Of a stretch of 64,000 nucleotides of DNA, positions 9,864 to 18,175 are shown piece after piece. The DNA comes from Halospina denitrificans (GTDB lineage: Bacteria; Pseudomonadota; Gammaproteobacteria; Pseudomonadales; Oleiphilaceae). The stretch is from the NCBI RefSeq assembly GCF_004364635.1, contig NZ_SOAX01000001.1, positions 62,001 to 126,000 of the forward strand, written 5' to 3'. Position 1 is the stretch's first letter. Each line of letters opens with the position of its first letter. The notes beneath the pieces are model-generated. The model did not search any database, was not told the DNA's origin, and was given only the letters and a program-made list of their open reading frames with translations. A program made the translations under genes and the position numbers.

Positions 9864-10313
9864 TTATTTCCGTGTTAGCTGCAATTCGATACCGTCCACG
9901 ACCACATCCACTGGCCGTCCATCATCGGGATCAATCCGTTTGAGAATACGCCAGTCCGCCTTCTCGATCTGTCTGAACGCGCCGAGCATGCCCAGGTAGC
10001 GGGTCCGGCCATCCAGATTCAGCGATTTCTCCCACTGCTGCTCAGGTTTCAGGACGATTTCGCGGACACTGACCAGCTTATCCCCGAGTAGCTCTTCCGG
10101 GTTGTCATAGAGCTCATAGAAATCCGCACTCTCAAAAGTATCCCTGACAACCAGCTCATAGACCCGGACCACCACCGGTGAGGCCCTGTCAGCCGCATCC
10201 GGGTTGATCCGGTCCGTGGCATTGATGCGGACCTCGGTCAACGGTTCAATCGAGGAACAGCCCCCCAGAATCAGCGCCGTGACCAGACTCGCCACCACTG
10301 CTCTTGCCATCAT
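9864..10313 (-). CDS. tssJ: Type VI secretion outer-membrane lipoprotein TssJ
   Basis: 149-residue lipoprotein (SciN/VasD family). A signal peptide ends in the lipobox LILGGC with the lipidated Cys at residue 19. The mature part has the family pattern PVVVRVYELVVRDTFESADF and GDKLVSVREIVLKP, ending IDGIELQL-like (VVDGIELQLTRK). TssJ sits in the outer membrane and binds the periplasmic end of TssM. It begins 2 bases after the tagH stop. Confidence 0.93.
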   Translation of the reverse strand: MMARAVVASLVTALILGGCSSIEPLTEVRINATDRINPDAADRASPVVVRVYELVVRDTFESADFYELYDNPEELLGDKLVSVREIVLKPEQQWEKSLNLDGRTRYLGMLGAFRQIEKADWRILKRIDPDDGRPVDVVVDGIELQLTRK

Positions 10314-10315
10314 CC

Positions 10316-11476
10316 TTACTGCTCCTCTTTATAATCCCTGGCCGCCGCCTCATAGGCTTCCGTAAAGGTACTGCTGTGCAGCATGCGTTCGCTGTCACCG
10401 AATTCCTCCCGCTGCTGCGTACGCCTGGCGACGAGATCGTCGTAGGCACGGGCCTTGCGAAGCAGTGACCAGCTTGGGAGAGCGCTCATATCCGGCGCCT
10501 CAGTACCAAGCAACTCAGCGACGACGCTTTCCACGCCTGTCATCAGTGCCTGTTCATGGGCCCTGATGTCAGCGAAGGCTTCCTCAATTGCATTGCGCGG
10601 CCCCAGGTAGGCGCCGTGACGGCGAACAAGCAGGGCATCCAGGGCATCTTCGGGCGTGGCGGAGAATTTAAGCGGATTGTTTTCACGGCGCTGGAACAGC
10701 GTCTGCTGAACCCGGAGTTTCTGTTTCTGCTGCGCCCGCGCCCTGAGCAATTCCATGAGCTGGTCGAGCAGGATCCGAGTCAGTTCACCCAGGTTATTCA
10801 GCATCTCCGTGGACACTGGCTCCTTTGCCAGCTCCGGCATGCCCAGAGCCTGGAAGAGCGTCGCCAGCTGGGGATCGACTTTTCCTGAATCCGTGTCGGT
10901 ATCGGCGGTCGTGGGCGGTGGTTCGCTCCCCCACTGCCAATCCTGGGGGATAGCCACCTCGGGAATGTCCACGTGCGTGTCAGCAAGCGCCTGCTCACCC
11001 AACCCTGAGGCCAGCGTTGGATTACCGCCTCCGGTCTCACCGGCCGAGACCGACTCGATACCCGTTGGCGAAGCTGCTGGGGTTGCCGACGGGGCATGGG
11101 GAAGGTGGGTTTCGGTGCTGGCTCCCTGAACGGCTGCTTCCGGCTCGCCGGACCCAATGACGCTGACACGGAACTGATAGTCGCCCAGGGCGATGCTGTC
11201 GCCATCGCCAAGCGGGCTTTCATTGCCATTCCCGAGCGGCTCGTCCGCCCCGTTGACGTGGATGCCGTTGGTAGAGCAGTCCTTCAGCCAGTACTGGCCG
11301 TTGCGGAAAAAGATCTCGCCGTGAACAGAGGAGACAATGCGGTCGGGGTCCGGCAGATGCCAGTCACAGTCCGCGGATCGTCCGAGGCTGTAACGGTGTT
11401 CCGTTGAGAACCGCCGGGAGGTGGTAACCGTGGGGGAAAGCCGCTGGTAGCTTGTTATGGCAAGCTCCAATTCCAT
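10316..11476 (-). CDS. tagH: T6SS-associated FHA-domain protein TagH
   Basis: 386-residue protein with an N-terminal forkhead-associated domain at about residues 20-95. The phosphothreonine-binding signature is clear: YSLGRSADCDWHLPDP, IVSSVHGEIFF and LKDCSTNGIHVNG. A low-complexity Pro/Thr/Gly linker (about 110-200) precedes a helical C-terminal domain. It is the expected substrate or reader of PpkA and is the first gene of the leftward T6SS run. The ATG at 11476 is preceded by AAGGAAGG. Confidence 0.92.
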   Translation of the reverse strand: MELELAITSYQRLSPTVTTSRRFSTEHRYSLGRSADCDWHLPDPDRIVSSVHGEIFFRNGQYWLKDCSTNGIHVNGADEPLGNGNESPLGDGDSIALGDYQFRVSVIGSGEPEAAVQGASTETHLPHAPSATPAASPTGIESVSAGETGGGNPTLASGLGEQALADTHVDIPEVAIPQDWQWGSEPPPTTADTDTDSGKVDPQLATLFQALGMPELAKEPVSTEMLNNLGELTRILLDQLMELLRARAQQKQKLRVQQTLFQRRENNPLKFSATPEDALDALLVRRHGAYLGPRNAIEEAFADIRAHEQALMTGVESVVAELLGTEAPDMSALPSWSLLRKARAYDDLVARRTQQREEFGDSERMLHSSTFTEAYEAAARDYKEEQ

Positions 11477-11783
11477 TTGCCTGTCCTTCCTTAGATAACG
11501 ACGATGCTGGTTTCCGGTAATGCTGCATTCCGGAACGCTGTCCTTGCTGCCTGTCGCAGGTCGGCACGAACCTGTTGAGGGCCTGTGCCGAGGTGCGAAT
11601 CCTAAGCATCGCCGGTTACAGTGTCAACAATCCCTGAGATCTGCTGACGGAGACCGTGGACCCGGTCTCAGTTCACGCTTCAGGCTTTCACAATTGACCG
11701 GATAAAAACCCTTCCGATAGACTCCCGCTGCCGTTATCGGCGATGGATGATCCCCAATCACTGGTCAACAAGGGAAATGTGAC
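11477..11783. other. Divergent intergenic region between tagH and the PAAR gene
   Basis: 307 bases with no convincing gene. It must hold the promoters for the leftward T6SS run and the rightward PAAR-ppkA pair. Visible structure: a dyad GAGACCG-N6-CGGTCTC at 11650-11669, and a possible sigma-70 box pair for the rightward genes (TTGACC at 11694-11699 with GATAGACT about 16 bases on). No good sigma-54 site was found. Assignments are tentative. Confidence 0.5.
11694..11723 (+). promoter_or_regulatory. Possible sigma-70 promoter for PAAR-ppkA
   Basis: A TTGACC -35 candidate at 11694-11699 and a weak -10 candidate within GATAGACT (11716-11723), spacing 16-18. It lies about 60 bases before the PAAR start. 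The -10 match is poor, so this is only a candidate. Confidence 0.3.
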
Positions 11784-12074
11784 ATGGCCAAACCCGCAGC
11801 CTATCTGGGCGCTTTTCACGCCTGCCCCGCCTCCAATGGCCCGGTTCCCCATGTGGGAGGCCCAACACTCGCAACCGCCGCCAACGTGACCGTCGGAGGT
11901 GTCCCGATCGCCTGTGTCGGTGACAAACTGGTTTGTGTCGGCCCGCCGGATACCATTGCTTCCGGCTCAGCCACCGTCACGGTCAATGGCAAGCCAGTGG
12001 CCCGGCTTGGCGACAGCACTGCCCACGGCGGCAGGATCGTGGTGGGAAATCCGACGGTTCTTGTCGGCGGCTGA
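11784..12074 (+). CDS. PAAR-domain protein, T6SS spike tip
   Basis: 96-residue single-domain PAAR protein. PAAR proteins form the sharp cone on the VgrG spike and can carry effectors. The chain shows repeated Gly/Pro/His turns: NGPVPHVGGP, VGGVPIACVGDKLVC, GSATVTVNGKPVARLGD and TAHGGRIVVGNPTVLVGG. It has no N- or C-terminal effector extension, so it is a tip-only protein. Upstream AAGGGAAATGTGAC provides a ribosome site. It is divergent from tagH and followed after 50 bases by ppkA. Confidence 0.93.
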   Translation: MAKPAAYLGAFHACPASNGPVPHVGGPTLATAANVTVGGVPIACVGDKLVCVGPPDTIASGSATVTVNGKPVARLGDSTAHGGRIVVGNPTVLVGG

Positions 12075-12124
12075 ACAAGGTTCCTCCCGAAACCCCGTTA
12101 TTGATCAACAGGAAGCAAGATCGC

Positions 12125-14110
12125 ATGGATGCCACCGAGCTGATTCACGCAAACGGCCGCAGTGATGCGGACACAACCTCGACCCACGCCGATGAGCACA
12201 TCTCGGCTTTCGGTCGACCAAAAGGGCGCCACCAGCGCCTGGACCAGGTCCTGAAGGGGCGTTACCGGATCGAAGCCCTGATCGCCTCGGGCGGGATGAG
12301 TGATGTTTACCGGGCCGTGGACGAATACCTTGAACAGGCGGGCTCGCGGGATTGTCAGGTGGCGGTCAAGATACTGCGCAGCGCTCTGACCCAGGATACG
12401 AATGCGCTGTCACTCCTGGCCCGGGAGGCGGCCAAGTCCATGCGGCTGTCGCACCCCAGCATCATCCGTGTGAATGACCTGGACCAGGACAACGGAACCT
12501 GGTTCATGGTCATGGAACTACTGGATGGGGAACCGCTGTCCCGCGTGATACAGAGGGCCAAGCCCAGAGGGCTGACCTGGCGCGGAGCCAGAGCCGTTCT
12601 GGACCAGATCGTGGACGCACTGAGCTACTCCCATTACAGGGGCATTGTCCACGCGGATCTCAAGCCCTCCAACGTCTTCTTCACCCGCGACGGTCACGTC
12701 AAGCTCCTGGACTTTGGTGTGGCACGTGCACTCAAACCACACCAACCTGAGGATTTCCTCAACCCCCGCCAGGAGGATGAAACCACGGTCTATGGCTACA
12801 CGCCGGCCTATGCCTCGCCATCCGTTATGGCAGGCAATGATCCCGGCGCCGATGATGACCTATACGCCCTCGCCTGCATCAGCTATGAACTGCTCTCCTC
12901 CCGCCACCCCTTTGACCGGCGGGAACTGAGCGCCGAGGAACGGGCTGCTTTCAGAATCAAGCGTCCCAAAAACATGCCGTTGCGGCTATGGCGGGTGGTC
13001 AAACCGCTCCTGAAACAGGAAAACCCGGGCATTGACCTACCCGGATTCCGGGCTGCCCTCTCACCCGGACCCCAGCGTCGCATCCTTATTCCGGGTGCAC
13101 TGGGTACGGCATTCGGCCTGGCCATGGTGGGCGGCTATGCGGGATTTCACAACGGCGTTCTGGGCGGCACGGAACCCGTGAGCATCCAGCAGCGACTGGC
13201 AACACTGGAGGTACTGGAAGAGGCGCCGCCGCAGCGCATCCTCTCCGCCATGGAAAGTCTTGAGCCCCTGGAGCAGGCTGCATTGCTCAAGCACCACGAA
13301 CAACACCTGACTGATTATTACCTGGAGCAGACAAACGGCGCCCTGGGCAACCTGAGACGGGATAACCTGGCGAAAGTGCCCGAAACCCTGGAGGTGCTGA
13401 AACAGGCGCGTGAATACTACCCGAACAATGTGGATCTGGCGCGCCGCATGGAGCGCCTGCAACAACAGAAAACCTCCCTCGCTTCGGCATTGACGGAAGA
13501 GGTGCAGGGCCGGCTTGAACAGGGGGACTACGAGGGTTACGACTCGCTCGAAGAGCTCAAGAAGCTGGCGGACAACCTGGCGCTTGTCAGGGACGAGCCA
13601 CTGACGCCTTCGGATACCGCAATCAGTATCTTCGAGGAAAAGCTTCAGTCAGCACTGTCACAGGATGATGAATCGGCCCTGGCCCGATTGCTCACACTGG
13701 CTGACCGCTTCTTCGACGGCACCACCGAGCTGGAGGAGACACTGACCCGGGCCCGGAGCCAGGAAGACGCCATTGAAGCCCTCGGCTCCTACCATGAGTC
13801 CACTGCCAGCGGCGAGAACGCCGCGACCTTCCCGGAAGAGGCGGCGCTGACCTTCTATGGCCCCCGCATCAGGGACTGGGAAGAACAGCTCAGGAATGCG
13901 GACAACGTAGCCGAACTCAATGCGGTCTACGCGCGGCTCGAGCCGCTCAGGAACCGGATTCCGCAGGAGTTTGAGCCGGTAAGCCGGCTCCGGAAAAGCC
14001 TCGCGAATGCCTACATGGAGCGCGCGGAAGCGCTACTGGGCAACAACCGCGCCTCGGCCGCGCGTCCCCTGCTTGAAAAAGCCCGTGACCTGATGGGCTG
14101 GCACGACTGA
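12125..14110 (+). CDS. ppkA: PpkA-like membrane Ser/Thr protein kinase of the T6SS
   Basis: 661-residue Hanks-type kinase. The kinase domain (about residues 40-300) has the Gly-rich loop SGGMSDVY, the VAVK lysine, the catalytic loop HADLKPSN (H176, D178) and DFG at 196-198. The usual HRD arginine is replaced by Ala. A membrane segment near 320-340 is followed by about 320 mostly helical residues, presumably periplasmic. It likely phosphorylates the FHA protein to start secretion. The open frame extends upstream into the PAAR gene, but ATG 12125 with AGGAAG before it fits best. I see no von Willebrand A domain at the C-terminus, unlike P. aeruginosa PpkA. Confidence 0.85.
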   Translation: MDATELIHANGRSDADTTSTHADEHISAFGRPKGRHQRLDQVLKGRYRIEALIASGGMSDVYRAVDEYLEQAGSRDCQVAVKILRSALTQDTNALSLLAREAAKSMRLSHPSIIRVNDLDQDNGTWFMVMELLDGEPLSRVIQRAKPRGLTWRGARAVLDQIVDALSYSHYRGIVHADLKPSNVFFTRDGHVKLLDFGVARALKPHQPEDFLNPRQEDETTVYGYTPAYASPSVMAGNDPGADDDLYALACISYELLSSRHPFDRRELSAEERAAFRIKRPKNMPLRLWRVVKPLLKQENPGIDLPGFRAALSPGPQRRILIPGALGTAFGLAMVGGYAGFHNGVLGGTEPVSIQQRLATLEVLEEAPPQRILSAMESLEPLEQAALLKHHEQHLTDYYLEQTNGALGNLRRDNLAKVPETLEVLKQAREYYPNNVDLARRMERLQQQKTSLASALTEEVQGRLEQGDYEGYDSLEELKKLADNLALVRDEPLTPSDTAISIFEEKLQSALSQDDESALARLLTLADRFFDGTTELEETLTRARSQEDAIEALGSYHESTASGENAATFPEEAALTFYGPRIRDWEEQLRNADNVAELNAVYARLEPLRNRIPQEFEPVSRLRKSLANAYMERAEALLGNNRASAARPLLEKARDLMGWHD

Positions 14111-14119
14111 ATCCCCGGA

Positions 14120-14392
14120 TCAGCCGTGCTTTTCCTTCATGCTCTCGAGGAGATCCACATACTGCTGCATGGCATCCTCCGAGCTGGTGCCCTTGAGCTT
14201 CTCCCAGGCGCTGTACTTCGCGCGGCCAACCTGGTCCAGCATACCGGGCTTCTTGCCCTTCACGTCACCCTCGGTGGCCTGCTTGTACAGCGCGTAGAAC
14301 TGCAGTTTCACGTCGTTCGACGGCTTGAAGTCGCCCTCTGCGGTCTGGACGTATTCAACCGCTTTATCGAACTGTTCCTTGAGCTCGCTCAT
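14120..14392 (-). CDS. Acyl-CoA-binding protein (ACBP)
   Basis: 90-residue single-domain ACBP, a cytosolic four-helix protein that binds medium- and long-chain acyl-CoA. The diagnostic region LQFYALYKQATEGDV and GMLDQVGRAKYSAWEKLKG is intact, including the Lys/Tyr residues that contact the CoA phosphate. ACBPs are near-universal in eukaryotes but patchy in bacteria. It converges on ppkA with a 9-base gap; a functional tie to the T6SS is not evident. Confidence 0.94.
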   Translation of the reverse strand: MSELKEQFDKAVEYVQTAEGDFKPSNDVKLQFYALYKQATEGDVKGKKPGMLDQVGRAKYSAWEKLKGTSSEDAMQQYVDLLESMKEKHG

Positions 14393-14469
14393 GCTTCGAC
14401 ACCTCTGTTGTTCCGTGTTTTCGCAGAAGCTACCAGAAAACAGGAGGGGATTACACCAGTCCGATAGCG

Positions 14470-14904
14470 TCAGTCCCTGAACGTGCTGCTCGAGCTTGAA
14501 GAAGGCGAATAGGTACGGTTCTGGTACGCCGGGAACTGGACCTGGGTGGGGGGAGTTGAGACATTGCGGGAGGGGCCGATGAGCTGCTCGCGCTGGCGTT
14601 GCAGTTCGTCCTGTTCCAGATCCAGGGAGCGGCGCAGCTGGTCGCTCAGGTAGACGGGCTCCACCAGGGTATCCTCGTCCTGCGAAACCAGGCCGGCCGC
14701 CGAAGGGCCCAGGGCACCTTCTATAGAGGTATTGCCGAGCTGCTCCTCATCCACGGGGGCGAAGCGGATGCTTTCCGGGGTCGAACGTTCCTCGGGGGGT
14801 GCCGATAGCAGCTCATCCTGAGCCGTTACCCCTGCGGGCAAGCCCAGTACCGCGATGAAAACAACGCCAATAAGAGGGACTGGGAGCCGATTCATAAACG
14901 TCAT
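14470..14904 (-). CDS. Small exported protein of unknown function
   Basis: 144 residues with a clear Sec signal peptide (PLIGVVFIAVLGLPAGVTAQ, cleavage after VTA-Q near residue 28). The mature part is acidic and low in complexity, with a Gln/Arg/Leu-rich helix (SLDLEQDELQRQREQL) and a C-terminal serine run. No family recognised. GGAGA 7 bases before the ATG at 14904 supports the start. It is probably periplasmic. Confidence 0.7.
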   Translation of the reverse strand: MTFMNRLPVPLIGVVFIAVLGLPAGVTAQDELLSAPPEERSTPESIRFAPVDEEQLGNTSIEGALGPSAAGLVSQDEDTLVEPVYLSDQLRRSLDLEQDELQRQREQLIGPSRNVSTPPTQVQFPAYQNRTYSPSSSSSSTFRD

Positions 14905-14998
14905 ACCGGATTCTCCTTATCCAGTGTCATGGATGATTTCTCACAGTTTAACGGAACGCTGCTCAAAATATCGCCAACAGGGTCGCATTCCTGCGCCA

Positions 14999-15502
14999 TC
15001 ATCGAGGGTACTGAATATCAACAATCACCCAGGTTCGGTTTCCCTCCGCTGTCTCCAGCGTTACCTCATCGTCCACCTGCTTCTTCAGCATGGCCCTGGC
15101 CAGGGGCGCGTCCACACTCAGGCGTCCGGCACTGACATCAAACTCATCGGGGCCGACCAGGCGATAGGAAACCTCCTCGCCGCTGGCCTCGTCCTCCAGT
15201 GTCACCAGCGCGCCAAAGAAAACCCGGCTGGGATCATGGGGCGGATCCCGAACAACCGTCACTTCATCGAGCCGTTTACTCAGGAAACGCACACGACTGT
15301 CGATCTCACGCAGCTGTTTCTTGCCGTAGATGTATTCCGCGTTCTCGGACCGGTCACCCTGGGCCGCGGCCTCCTTGACCGACTGGGTCACCGCCGGACG
15401 CTTCTCCTTCCAGAGGTAACGCAGTTCCTCGCGCAGGGCCCGCTCCCCGTCGGGCGTAATGTAGGCGGAACTTTTTGGCCTTGGAGGGCGATAACGTCCC
15501 AT
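14999..15502 (-). CDS. greB: Transcription elongation factor GreB
   Basis: 167-residue Gre factor that enters the RNA polymerase secondary channel and stimulates cleavage of backtracked transcripts. The N-terminal coiled coil carries the catalytic acidic tip (QGDRSENAEYIYGKKQLREID). The C-terminal FKBP-like domain includes FFGALVTLEDEASGEEVSYRLVG with breaks in between. The NAEYIYGKKQLREIDSR form favours GreB over GreA. ATG 15502 is used; a TTG one codon upstream is possible. Confidence 0.93.
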   Translation of the reverse strand: MGRYRPPRPKSSAYITPDGERALREELRYLWKEKRPAVTQSVKEAAAQGDRSENAEYIYGKKQLREIDSRVRFLSKRLDEVTVVRDPPHDPSRVFFGALVTLEDEASGEEVSYRLVGPDEFDVSAGRLSVDAPLARAMLKKQVDDEVTLETAEGNRTWVIVDIQYPR

Positions 15503-15617
15503 CAATAATGCTCAACTCCGTGTATTGGTGGTAAAGTCAACATGAATAGGTTGTGCATTCTAATCCATCTGCGTAGTCTTCACTCGATTCTCCAAGGACA
15601 ATGTACAGGTGATAACC

Positions 15618-15887
15618 ATGAACACCGAAAAACTCACTTCGTTCGCCCTGACCGGCCTCGACCGGGTAGGCTACCAACTGGAAAGCTTCGGCATCACCGA
15701 CAGGGTCAACCGGCACACACTGGCCGCCCTGCTGATGGCGGAGAAAATCCGCTTTGAAGGGGAAATGGACAGCCTGCACGCGAAGACAGCCCGTTATCGC
15801 TATCTGGCGGAAAACACAGCGGAAATCGCGCTCAAGCCGGCACGCCTGGCAACGGAAACCCTTCGCGGCCTGCTCGGCAAGGCCTGA
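15618..15887 (+). CDS. Small conserved-looking protein of unknown function
   Basis: 89 residues, mostly helical, with TDRVNRHTLAALLMAEKIRFEGEMD-like sequence split by charged residues and a C-terminal KPARLATETLRGLLGKA. No signal peptide or membrane segment. I do not recognise a family. ATG 15618 follows an AGGTGATAACC ribosome site; a GTG three codons earlier is less likely. It ends 2 bases before the convergent histidine kinase stop. Confidence 0.6.
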   Translation: MNTEKLTSFALTGLDRVGYQLESFGITDRVNRHTLAALLMAEKIRFEGEMDSLHAKTARYRYLAENTAEIALKPARLATETLRGLLGKA

Positions 15888-15889
15888 AT

Positions 15890-17338
15890 TCAGGCTTGCT
15901 GCTCGAGTCGAGCCGGCGAGCCTTCCTCATTCGGGAGTCGATCCGCTGGCTCCGGCTCCGCAGGGAAGCGGATTGCCACACAGAGTCCCGGCCTTTCGGC
16001 CTCGGGATCCGCATCCCGCAGGTCAATCCTGCCTTCGTGCATGTCCACAACAGCACTGACCAGGCTCAGCCCAAGTCCGTTGCCCGGCTGTGAGCGACTC
16101 TTACCCACGCGGTAGAAGCGTTCAAAGATCTTGTCCTTCTCGTGATCAGGCACGCCGCCCCCGCTGTCGGCCACTTCCACGACCGCATGCCCATTGTCGC
16201 GCTTGACGCCAACCCGGATTCGCCCGCCTTCATCGGTGTACTTGATGGCGTTGTCGATCAGGTTGCTGATGACCTGGAACAGCAGGTCCCGATCGCCCTT
16301 GATGGTGACGGGGTCGGGCGCGCTCAGATCCAGCGCCTGCTCCTTTTCCTCGGCCAGGGCCTCGTAGAGTTCCACCGCGTCCGTAACCAGGGTGGCCAGG
16401 TCCACGGGCTGGTTATCCACGGTCTTGCCACCGGTTTCCAGGCGCGCTATGCGCAGCAGGGCATTGAAGGTGCCCAGCAACTGGTCCGCTTCGGCCACGG
16501 CACGCCCGACCTGTTCCTGCGCCTCCGGGTCGGAGACATTGATCAGCGTGTTCTCAAGCTGGCTGCGGAGTCGGGTCAGCGGCGTGCGCAGGTCATGGGC
16601 AATGGAATCCGAGACATGGCGAATGCCCTCCATCAGGTACTCGATGCGATCAAGCATCTGATTCAGGTTATCGGCCAGCTGGTCGAAATCATCATTGGTG
16701 CCCCGCGTCGGCACCCGCTGTGACAGATCCCCATGCATGATTCGGTAGGCGGTCTGGTTAACCACCTCGATGCGACGCGTCGTACTCCGGCTCATGAAAA
16801 AGCCCCCGACCAGGGCGAGCCCCAGGGAAATGCCCAACCCCCAGTTCATGGCGGTCTCAATCATGCCCTTGAGGCGGCTGAGTTCACTGACGTCCCGTCC
16901 CACCAACAGCTGTAGTCCGCCCTGAACCTCAAACAGGCGTGCCCGGGCCCGGCGGGGTTCACCCTCCCAGCCCATCTCCTCGTCCAGGGTAAAATCGATC
17001 CAGCTGCTGCCGTCGTCAGCCTCGGAGGGCCATTTGGAGAGGTTGCCGGCGAGTTTGAGATAATCCTCGGTTGTGAACAGGTAAAGAGACTCACCATCTG
17101 GGTCGCGCGCCCCCCGCTCCTGGATCACATTCATAAGGCCATTGATGCCCCGGGAACGGTATTGTTCAGCCAGTCCCACGATCTCGGCTTCGATGGTCTG
17201 GTCCGTCTGCTCCATCATGAAACCGGCGGTCCGCCAGTAGATGAACGCGAGCAGGATGAACACGGAGGTGGCGAACACCACCATGTAGAGCATCGCAAGC
17301 TGGAAAGTGGAGGTGCGAAGCTGGCTAAGAATCGTCAC
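15890..17338 (-). CDS. Two-component sensor histidine kinase
   Basis: About 482-residue membrane sensor. Membrane segments at the N-terminus (FQLAMLYMVVFATSVFILL) and near residue 185 (GLGISLGLALVGGFF) flank a roughly 130-residue periplasmic domain. Next come HAMP, the phospho-acceptor helix SIAHDLRTPLTRLRSQ, and the ATPase N, G1 and G2 boxes (NLIDNAIKYTDEGG, VADSGGGVPDHEKDKIFERF, GNGLGLSLV). The GTG at 17338 gives a normal start and overlaps the regulator gene by 14 bases; a GTG at 17359 is an alternative. The signal sensed is unknown. Confidence 0.88.
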   Translation of the reverse strand: MTILSQLRTSTFQLAMLYMVVFATSVFILLAFIYWRTAGFMMEQTDQTIEAEIVGLAEQYRSRGINGLMNVIQERGARDPDGESLYLFTTEDYLKLAGNLSKWPSEADDGSSWIDFTLDEEMGWEGEPRRARARLFEVQGGLQLLVGRDVSELSRLKGMIETAMNWGLGISLGLALVGGFFMSRSTTRRIEVVNQTAYRIMHGDLSQRVPTRGTNDDFDQLADNLNQMLDRIEYLMEGIRHVSDSIAHDLRTPLTRLRSQLENTLINVSDPEAQEQVGRAVAEADQLLGTFNALLRIARLETGGKTVDNQPVDLATLVTDAVELYEALAEEKEQALDLSAPDPVTIKGDRDLLFQVISNLIDNAIKYTDEGGRIRVGVKRDNGHAVVEVADSGGGVPDHEKDKIFERFYRVGKSRSQPGNGLGLSLVSAVVDMHEGRIDLRDADPEAERPGLCVAIRFPAEPEPADRLPNEEGSPARLEQQA

Positions 17339-18005
17339 GAAGCATGTACCCGGCACCACGAATGGTGTGCAGGAGCGGTTTTTCGAAGCCCTTGTCGATC
17401 TTGGAGCGCAGGCGGCTAATGTGAACGTCGATGACGTTGGTCTGCGGATCGAAATGGTAGTCCCAGACCTTCTCGAGAAGCATGGTGCGGGTCACAACCT
17501 GGTCCACGTGGCGCATCAGGTATTCCAACAGCCGGAACTCCCGGGGCTGGACATCAATGGTGACGCCATTGCGCTTGACCGTGCGGGCCAGAAGGTCCAT
17601 CTCCAGGTCAGCCACCTTCAGGACGGTTTCGGCATCACTGCCGGAACGGGTCCGGCGCGCCAGTGCATCCAGGCGTGCCAGAAGCTCGGTGAACGAGAAT
17701 GGCTTGGTCAGGTAATCATCACCTCCCCCGCGGAGCCCCTCCACACGGGCATCCACATCGCCCAGCGCGCTGAGGATCAGAACGGGCGTCTGATTACCCG
17801 TCGCGCGGATGGTCTTGATGATATTGAGCCCGTCCATGCCGGGCAGCATGCGGTCGACAATCATCACGTCGTAGCCCTCGGAGGCGGCCAGCATCATGCC
17901 CTCCTTGCCGTCCTCGGCGTGGTCGACCACGTAGTCGCTTTCACGCAGGCCCTTGTTCAGATAGGACGCCACATCATGGTCGTCCTCAATCACCAGTACT
18001 CGCAC
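17325..18005 (-). CDS. OmpR-family response regulator
   Basis: 226-residue DNA-binding response regulator partnered with the overlapping histidine kinase. The receiver domain has the acidic pocket VLVIEDDHD, the phospho-acceptor Asp in MIVDRMLPGMDG and the Lys in YLTKPFSF. The C-terminal winged helix includes REFRLLEYLMRH and DPQTNVIDVHISRLRSKID. The GTG at 18005 has GGAGG 8 bases upstream and gives the compact family N-terminus; GTGs at 18020 and 18026 are less likely. Target genes are unknown. Confidence 0.9.
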   Translation of the reverse strand: MRVLVIEDDHDVASYLNKGLRESDYVVDHAEDGKEGMMLAASEGYDVMIVDRMLPGMDGLNIIKTIRATGNQTPVLILSALGDVDARVEGLRGGGDDYLTKPFSFTELLARLDALARRTRSGSDAETVLKVADLEMDLLARTVKRNGVTIDVQPREFRLLEYLMRHVDQVVTRTMLLEKVWDYHFDPQTNVIDVHISRLRSKIDKGFEKPLLHTIRGAGYMLRDDS

Positions 18006-18120
18006 CTTTGTATCCTCCACTCTCACGGGTCCCAGAAAACATTAACAGATTGCTGGCAGGTTACGGTTCCTCGGCCTTACCGGCAAAGTTACCATGTTTT
18101 AAGGATGTCTCCGCACAATC

Positions 18121-18151
18121 AAAAAGGCCGCTCCCCGGAGGAAGCGGCCTT
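18121..18151 (-). terminator. Rho-independent terminator of rpoH
   Basis: A perfect 9-bp stem (18124-18132 with 18143-18151, arms AGCGGCCTT/AAGGCCGCT on the plus strand) with a 10-base loop. Read leftward it is followed by a run of T residues. It sits 25 bases after the rpoH stop. Confidence 0.85.
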
Positions 18152-18175
18152 CTGAAGAACCCGTCACGCCTCGAT

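Noticed and set aside
11933-12124. Upstream extension of the ppkA frame into the PAAR gene
   Set aside because: The extension is antonymous in composition, overlaps PAAR coding in another frame, and ATG 12125 has a proper ribosome site.
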